Notes under the pieces: generated by a model
Database searches by the model: none
What the model was told of the DNA's origin: nothing
What the model saw: the letters and a program-made list of their open reading frames with translations, nothing else
Position numbers and translations under genes: made by a program
In this document: one piece after another, positions 7,351 to 11,000 of the stretch
How positions within the stretch are numbered: position 1 is the stretch's first letter
Layout: each line of letters begins with the position of its first letter
Origin: Chrysomallon squamiferum
Taxonomy: Eukaryota; Mollusca; Gastropoda; Neomphalida; Peltospiridae
Reading direction: 5' to 3'
Assembly (NCBI GenBank): GCA_012295275.1
Contig: CM022674.1
Span: 12,566,364-12,577,363 of the forward strand
DNA length: 11,000 nt

Positions 7351-7750
7351 TGTGGATTGTGACATTGTAAGCTGAAGCTTATAGATATTATTCTAAACTC
7401 TGACTGGTTGTAGTAATCTACATATTTACAATCTACAATTACCTTGTCACAAATCTGTCAAACAACATTCAATCAGCTGACATACTGTTGTCATTAATAC
7501 TCCTTCTGCAGAAGACTTAATACAGCTGGTTCTAGGCATACCTTTTTATGATTAATATTTTTATTTATGGATCTACTTTACAAAAATAATTTTCTGGTGG
7601 ATAAAAGAGTTGTTTACTAATTAGAAATAAATAAATACAGCCATAATAAATATTTAAATTATTAAAATTTATTAAGCCACAGTTCGTTGCAAATTAATAG
7701 TAAACATTTTAAATGTAAGATCCAATTGATTTCCTTGTTGTAAACGATTC
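7351..7750. other. Non-coding stretch without recognised features
   Basis: The sequence is AT-rich, of ordinary complexity, with no long frame, microsatellite or clear repeat. Nothing is called here. Confidence 0.5.
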
Positions 7751-8600
7751 ATAATAAAGTTACGTAGGTGGCGTTCTTGTATTAAAGTTATTTTATTGTT
7801 GTTCTTGTATTAAAGCTACATTAACGGAGCTCGTGCATTAAAGCTAGGTTATGGTATTTCACAAATTAAAGTTAGTAGTGTTCCTTTATTAAAATTACGT
7901 TAGTGGCGTTCCTGGATTAAAGTTACGTTATTGTAGTTCACAAATTAAAGTTACCTAAAGTATTCCTCTATTAAAGTTACGTTATTGGTATTCCTGTATT
8001 AAAGTTACTTTAGTGTTGTTCCTTTATTAAAGTCACGTTAGTGGTGCTTCAGTATTAAAGGTACATTAATGGTTACCTAAAGTATTCCTTTATTAACGTT
8101 TAGTGATGTTCTAGTATTAAAGTTACGTTATTTTGTTCACAAATTAAAGTTACGTTAGTGTTGTTCCTGTATTAAAATTACGTATTGTTTTTGTATTAAA
8201 GTTACGTTACTGCAGTTCACAAATTAAAGTTACCTAAAGTATTCTATTATTAAGGTTACGTTAATGATGTTCTAGTATTAAAGTTACGTTAGTGATGTTC
8301 TTGTATTAAAATTACGTATTGTTCTTGTATTAAAGTTATGTTATTGTAGTTCACAAATTAAGGTTAAGAGTGTGTCCTGTATTAAAGTTACGTTACTGTA
8401 GTTCACAAATCAAAGTCACATTAGTGGTGATCCTGAATGAAAGTTGCGTTGGTGGTATTTCTGTATTAAAGTTACGTATTGTTCTTGATTAAAGTTACAT
8501 TAATAGTGTTCCTGTATCATAATTACGTTATTGTAGTTCACAAGTTAAAGTTACGTTAGTGGTGTTCCTGTGTTAAAGTTACGTTATTGTAGTTCAAATT
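7751..8600. repeat. 28-bp minisatellite array, about 30 units, with two unit types
   Basis: Most units are 28 bp and read ATTAAAGTTACGTTAGTG or ATTAAAGTTACGTTATTG, followed by an eight-base ending. Two endings recur: GTTCCTGT (with variants GTTCTTGT and GTTCTAGT) and GTTCACAA. Endings of the CACAA type occur about eight times, every 2-7 units. Some units are shortened to 23-26 bp. A CpG inside TACGTT is kept in most units. Decayed copies continue to about 8690. No reading frame spans the array. Confidence 0.93.
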
Positions 8601-8850
8601 AGTAATTTTGGAAAATGAGGTTATAATAGTTTCAAAACATAAAGTACTTTAATACAGTTCACAAACAATTAAAGTACATCAGTTAGGTTCAAAAAGACAA
8701 TTGGTTTCATTGATAAAACTGAAAACGAAAAGATAAAATAAATATTTGAGTAATTTGTTGTTTTGCACTGTTTTCGATCTTAACAAAATGAGAGAGGAAA
8801 CCCAGCAGACGGAATTTTTAAATGCATACTCGTCTGACAGTCCGTTCATC
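8601..8850. other. AT-rich spacer with decayed repeat remnants
   Basis: Fragments such as AAAGTAC-TTTAATACAGTTCACAAA at 8640-8665 resemble the preceding 28-bp repeat. The rest is unremarkable. Confidence 0.5.
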
Positions 8851-9115
8851 CACATGTCTGTTTCTCAGTCTGTCTGACTCTGTTTATCTGTATATACCAA
8901 CCTACTTGCTGATGTATCTATTTAAATGCGTAGGAAAGAATTATGTATGAATGTATGAATGAATGGGTGTGTCTCTCTCTCTTTATCCATTCATCCGTCT
9001 ATCCATACATCTGTCTATATGTATGTCCTTCTCTCTTGTCTTTCTGACTATCTATATTTATATCTGTCTGTCTGTCTTTCTATCGATCTATCTATCTGTC
9101 TGTTTATTGGCATTA
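8851..9115. repeat. Imperfect tetranucleotide microsatellite (TCTG/TCTA/TCCA)
   Basis: Runs of CTGT, CTAT, CCAT and a short TC tract alternate through this stretch, most clearly at 8853-8880, 8971-9020 and 9062-9105. Overlapping frames here translate as S/L/Y/I repeats and are not coding. Confidence 0.85.
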
Positions 9116-9594
9116 TTAAATATTTACAGTGCCTTTCAAGTGACAACAATACCATAAACACAGTTCCTGTGAACTAATTGATATAAACTTCTAATTCAGT
9201 CCTCTTTCTTTTTTTCTTTTTTTTATTTCTCCGAAGAATTACTTTTAGCTATTGTTGGCTTACTCGTCAATAAAAAGTAATACATCGACTTCTTTTTGTT
9301 GTATACTATCTTATATCAATGTGTATCTTACGGTAGAATAAACAGAGATTTTCCCATTGTTATCTCATCCTGATTGACTGATTGACTAATAAGTCATCAC
9401 AAAAATCTATAAAAACACGACGCGTAACTGATCTAAAAATCAAAAAAAAAAAGAAGATAATTTTATATATGAAGATTTTTTTTCTTTTTCTTTCATTAAC
9501 TTTAACCGAGGCGCGAATCAACGGACAATTTTAGGGTGTCACAAAAACCACACCTAAAAACAGATACATATATGTGTCCCGATCCACCTATCAC
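9116..9594. other. Non-coding stretch; small hairpin near 9530
   Basis: No gene is recognised. A short palindromic element at 9361-9395 (GATTGACTGATTGACT, then AGTCA) and a bulged hairpin at 9530-9558 (TTTAGGGTGT against ACACCTAAA) are the only structures seen. Two CpG-bearing patches (ACGACGCGT near 9418, GAGGCGCGAA near 9508) stand out from the AT-rich background. Confidence 0.5.
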
Positions 9595-9770
9595 CCCACA
9601 CACACACACACACAAAGACACATACAGACATAAATGCGTGAATACCCAGGTCCCTATATGCATAAAAACGTCCCTATATACATACATACATACATAAATA
9701 CATGAATACTCATGTCCCTATATATACAGAAAAATAAACACATACAACATACATGGATATATACACATAA
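9595..9770. repeat. CA and CATA microsatellites plus a 64-bp-spaced duplication
   Basis: A CA run lies at 9597-9614 and a CATA run at 9680-9696. A segment starting CATAAATGCGTGAATAC at 9629 and ending GTCCCTATAT recurs at 9693 as CATAAATACATGAATAC, 64 bp later. GTCCCTATAT occurs three times in the stretch. Minus-strand frames through it are low-complexity (CVCVC) and not called. Confidence 0.8.
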
Positions 9771-9783
9771 ATGGCGAACTTAC

Positions 9784-9900
9784 ATTTTGGGGGCCATTCG
9801 CAAGTAGCAGCGACATCTGGGTACTAATCTTCTGTTCCATGACAAGTTTTAAAAAGTTCGAGGCATCAGGGATCAAAGGCCCCTGGAGCTTAAATTTCAT
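9784..9900 (-). CDS. Possible minus-strand coding exon of unknown identity (39 codons to a GTAAGT donor)
   Basis: On the minus strand an ATG at 9900-9898 opens 39 codons: MKFKLQGPLIPDASNF, LKLVMEQKISTQMS, LLLANGPQN. These end exactly at a consensus donor, AAT then GTAAGT (GT at 9783-9782). The block is clearly richer in G and C than its flanks, and its codon usage is more protein-like than any other unassigned frame here. Against it, the start context (TTA before ATG) is weak, an in-frame TAA lies just upstream, no domain is recognised and no partner exon is visible to the left within the microsatellites. It could be a first coding exon, a pseudogene piece or a fragment of a repeat element. 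Confidence 0.25.
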
Positions 9901-9954
9901 TAATTTTTAAACTTCATAAATCATAAATGAAGCTTAAACTTCATTAATTTTAAA
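9886..9954. repeat. Short direct duplication (GAGCTTAAATTTCATTAATT type)
   Basis: A segment of about 26-30 bp at 9886-9915 is repeated with few changes at 9929-9954 (GAAGCTTAAACTTCATTAAT then TTTAAA). The first copy overlaps the start of the possible minus-strand exon. Confidence 0.7.
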
Positions 9955-10261
9955 TCAGACCCGCCCCTCTTGTATGTGGGTGGGTGTAAATCGTCAGACG
10001 AACCAAGATTGTTCTTTAAGCTTTATTGTAACAATATTATTATTACTACTGAACTAAGATTTTAAACAATATTTGATAATGATCATTATTTTTTAGCGTT
10101 TCATCTGCATTACTCACGGTTGCTAATGTGCATCACTTTTCAGAAATTAATGCTTAGACCTGTTGACACTAAATATAAATAAATAATCGTATTTAACAAT
10201 GAGTTCGTATGGAATGATTCTGTTAATTATCATCACATGTAGCAGTTATTAACGAACAAAT
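9955..10261. other. Intergenic stretch without recognised gene
   Basis: The sequence is AT-rich with a perfect 14-bp palindrome ATAATGATCATTAT at 10076-10089. No frame, microsatellite or splice pattern is convincing. Confidence 0.5.
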
Positions 10262-10345
10262 ACATCTGACGTTGGTGATTGGGCTTTGTCCTCGTGCGAC
10301 AGTGCGTTGCCGAAGAGCGTCCGTGTGCAGATATTTGTACGTAAG
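10262..10345. promoter_or_regulatory. CpG-rich patch with inverted CCAAT box, upstream of the PAN-domain gene
   Basis: This short block carries many CpG dinucleotides (GACG, CTCGTGCGAC, GTGCG, GCCGAAGAGCGTCCG), which are rare elsewhere in the window. GATTGG at 10277-10282 is an inverted CCAAT box. It lies about 450-530 bp upstream of the start codon at 10797 and could be a distal promoter element or an upstream non-coding exon; GTACGTAAG at 10337 resembles a donor. It could equally be a remnant of a dispersed repeat. Confidence 0.3.
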
Positions 10346-10720
10346 AAACATCACATTTTTGCAGGTTTTGAAAATTTCGAAATCTTCATATTCGCAAGAA
10401 AATTCTAAATTTGCTGTCGGATTTGAAATTGATAAATTCTGTAATCATCACAGTTTTGATCAATACATCAGAAAAAGAAAAGAAAAAAGTAAAAAGAAAA
10501 AGAAAATTTTCATTTATTTTCAAAGTAACAGAAAACTCGTTGTATTTTCGTTAGAAACATTTTTTCATTGTTAACAGTTAAAATGTTGTGATCATTACAA
10601 AACTGGGAAATACAGAAGAAAAAAGAAAAATTGTTTAATCAGATTTCGTCAGAAAGACCGGAAAAGTGGAACTCCTGTTTGACAATACTAATCCGACTGA
10701 ACAAATCTGAAAACGAACAG
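10346..10720. other. Upstream region of the PAN-domain gene, no clear features
   Basis: This is AT-rich sequence with lysine-codon-like AAAAGAAAA runs at 10471-10505 and 10613-10632. A plus-strand frame at 10272-10574 runs through it, but it translates to low-complexity sequence with no domain and lacks an ATG start, so it is not called. Confidence 0.5.
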
Positions 10721-10724
10721 TGAT

Positions 10725-10732
10725 TATAAATA
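10725..10732 (+). promoter_or_regulatory. TATA-box candidate for the PAN-domain gene
   Basis: TATAAATA lies 72 bp upstream of the ATG at 10797. Transcription starting 25-32 bp downstream would give a 5' UTR of about 35-45 nt, a reasonable length. In AT-rich DNA such a match can be chance. Confidence 0.4.
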
Positions 10733-10796
10733 AAATTAATTTATCCAAAAAAAAAAAAAGAAAGAAAAAAAGGTAAACATTTAAAAAGAAATAACA

Positions 10797-11000
10797 ATGG
10801 TACTCTATCAGGATATGGTGTTCACTCTAACACTACTTACAGCTGTGGCGGGATTTTCGTTTGATGACGTAATAAAGTCGCGTGAACTGCGAGGGTCAGA
10901 ATTTGCTGTTGGAAGTGTGAAGAATTATTTTCAGTGTAAGAATTTATGTGACTCCCGGCCTGCGTGCAGAGCGTTCAACTACAACACGAAAACAAGAGAA
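10797..11000 (+). CDS. Secreted protein with N-terminal signal peptide and PAN/Apple-like domain, 5' part only
   Basis: The ATG at 10797 has a favourable context (A at -3, G at +4) and opens 68 codons without a stop up to the window edge. Residues 7-20 (MVFTLTLLTAVAGF) form a hydrophobic core typical of a signal peptide, with cleavage likely near residues 19-21. The mature part has GSEFAVGSVKNYFQC, KNLCDSRPAC and RAFNY: three cysteines at residues 47, 51 and 57 in C-x3-C-x5-C-RAFNY. This is the core of PAN/Apple domains, which bind proteins or carbohydrates outside the cell. A second ATG at residue 7 (10815) could also serve as start. The rest of the domain and any partner domains lie outside the window, so the full product cannot be named. 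Codon usage is less AT-biased than the flanks, supporting a real gene. Confidence 0.8.
   Translation, partial: MVLYQDMVFTLTLLTAVAGFSFDDVIKSRELRGSEFAVGSVKNYFQCKNLCDSRPACRAFNYNTKTRE

Noticed and set aside
7751-8600. CRISPR-like array
   Set aside because: Units are contiguous without unique spacers, the whole 28-bp unit is repeated, and the context is an animal genome.
8959-9177. Two overlapping plus-strand frames of 64 and 72 codons
   Set aside because: Both are translations of the tetranucleotide microsatellite, rich in S, L, Y and I, with no domain.
9502-9687. Minus-strand frame of 61 codons
   Set aside because: It crosses the CA microsatellite (CVCVC) and shows no recognisable protein feature.
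9772-9864. Possible tRNA-derived SINE promoter: GTTCGAGGC at 9856-9864 fits a B box
   Set aside because: No A box is found at the expected distance; the nearest similar motif is about 84 bp upstream and imperfect. No tail or target-site duplication is seen.
10272-10574. Plus-strand frame of 100 codons
   Set aside because: There is no ATG at its start, the second half is a K-rich low-complexity stretch and no domain is seen. The first part overlaps the CpG-rich patch.

Overview
The window is AT-rich animal nuclear DNA, not prokaryotic. The evidence is GT-AG introns in matching phases, an EGF module followed by a laminin-G (LG) module, a second secreted protein gene starting near the right edge, long AT-rich non-coding stretches and many microsatellites and minisatellites. 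The lineage is not fixed by the sequence. Short introns (about 390-870 bp), a perlecan-type protein and a secreted PAN/Apple-type protein fit a mollusc or another lophotrochozoan, but that is an inference with low confidence.

Left part (1-3439, plus strand): the last five visible coding exons of a large extracellular-matrix gene. One exon encodes an EGF repeat (397-531). Four exons encode a C-terminal LG domain (about 919-1128, 2001-2084, 2518-2621, 3279-3439), ending in TAA at 3437-3439. Domain order (EGF then a final LG), the end of the protein and the LG sequence best fit the C-terminus of perlecan (HSPG2/UNC-52/Trol), the endorepellin LG3 region. The gene continues beyond the left edge. 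Its introns are packed with tandem repeats: a 44-bp array runs into the first splice acceptor, and an array in the second intron repeats the splice donor itself eleven more times. The start of the LG exon appears to contain a one-base frame disruption near 957-962.

Middle part (3440 to about 10250): 3' UTR and intergenic DNA. Candidate poly(A) signals lie at 3548, 4619, 4756 and 6720. Several decayed minisatellites follow: about 52-bp units at 5083-5470, a 26-bp palindromic cluster at 5546-5620, 22-35-bp units at 7124-7350 and about thirty 28-bp units at 7751-8600. After these come tetranucleotide and CA microsatellites. A small GC-richer, exon-like island with a consensus donor lies on the minus strand at 9784-9900; its identity is unknown.

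Right edge (about 10260-11000, plus strand): a CpG-rich patch, a TATA-like box at 10725 and a start codon in good context at 10797. They open a new gene whose first 68 residues are a signal peptide and the beginning of a probable PAN/Apple domain. This gene is cut by the window end. Both genes encode secreted proteins, but nothing in the sequence shows that they work together. No RNA gene, intact transposon, virus or CRISPR array was recognised.
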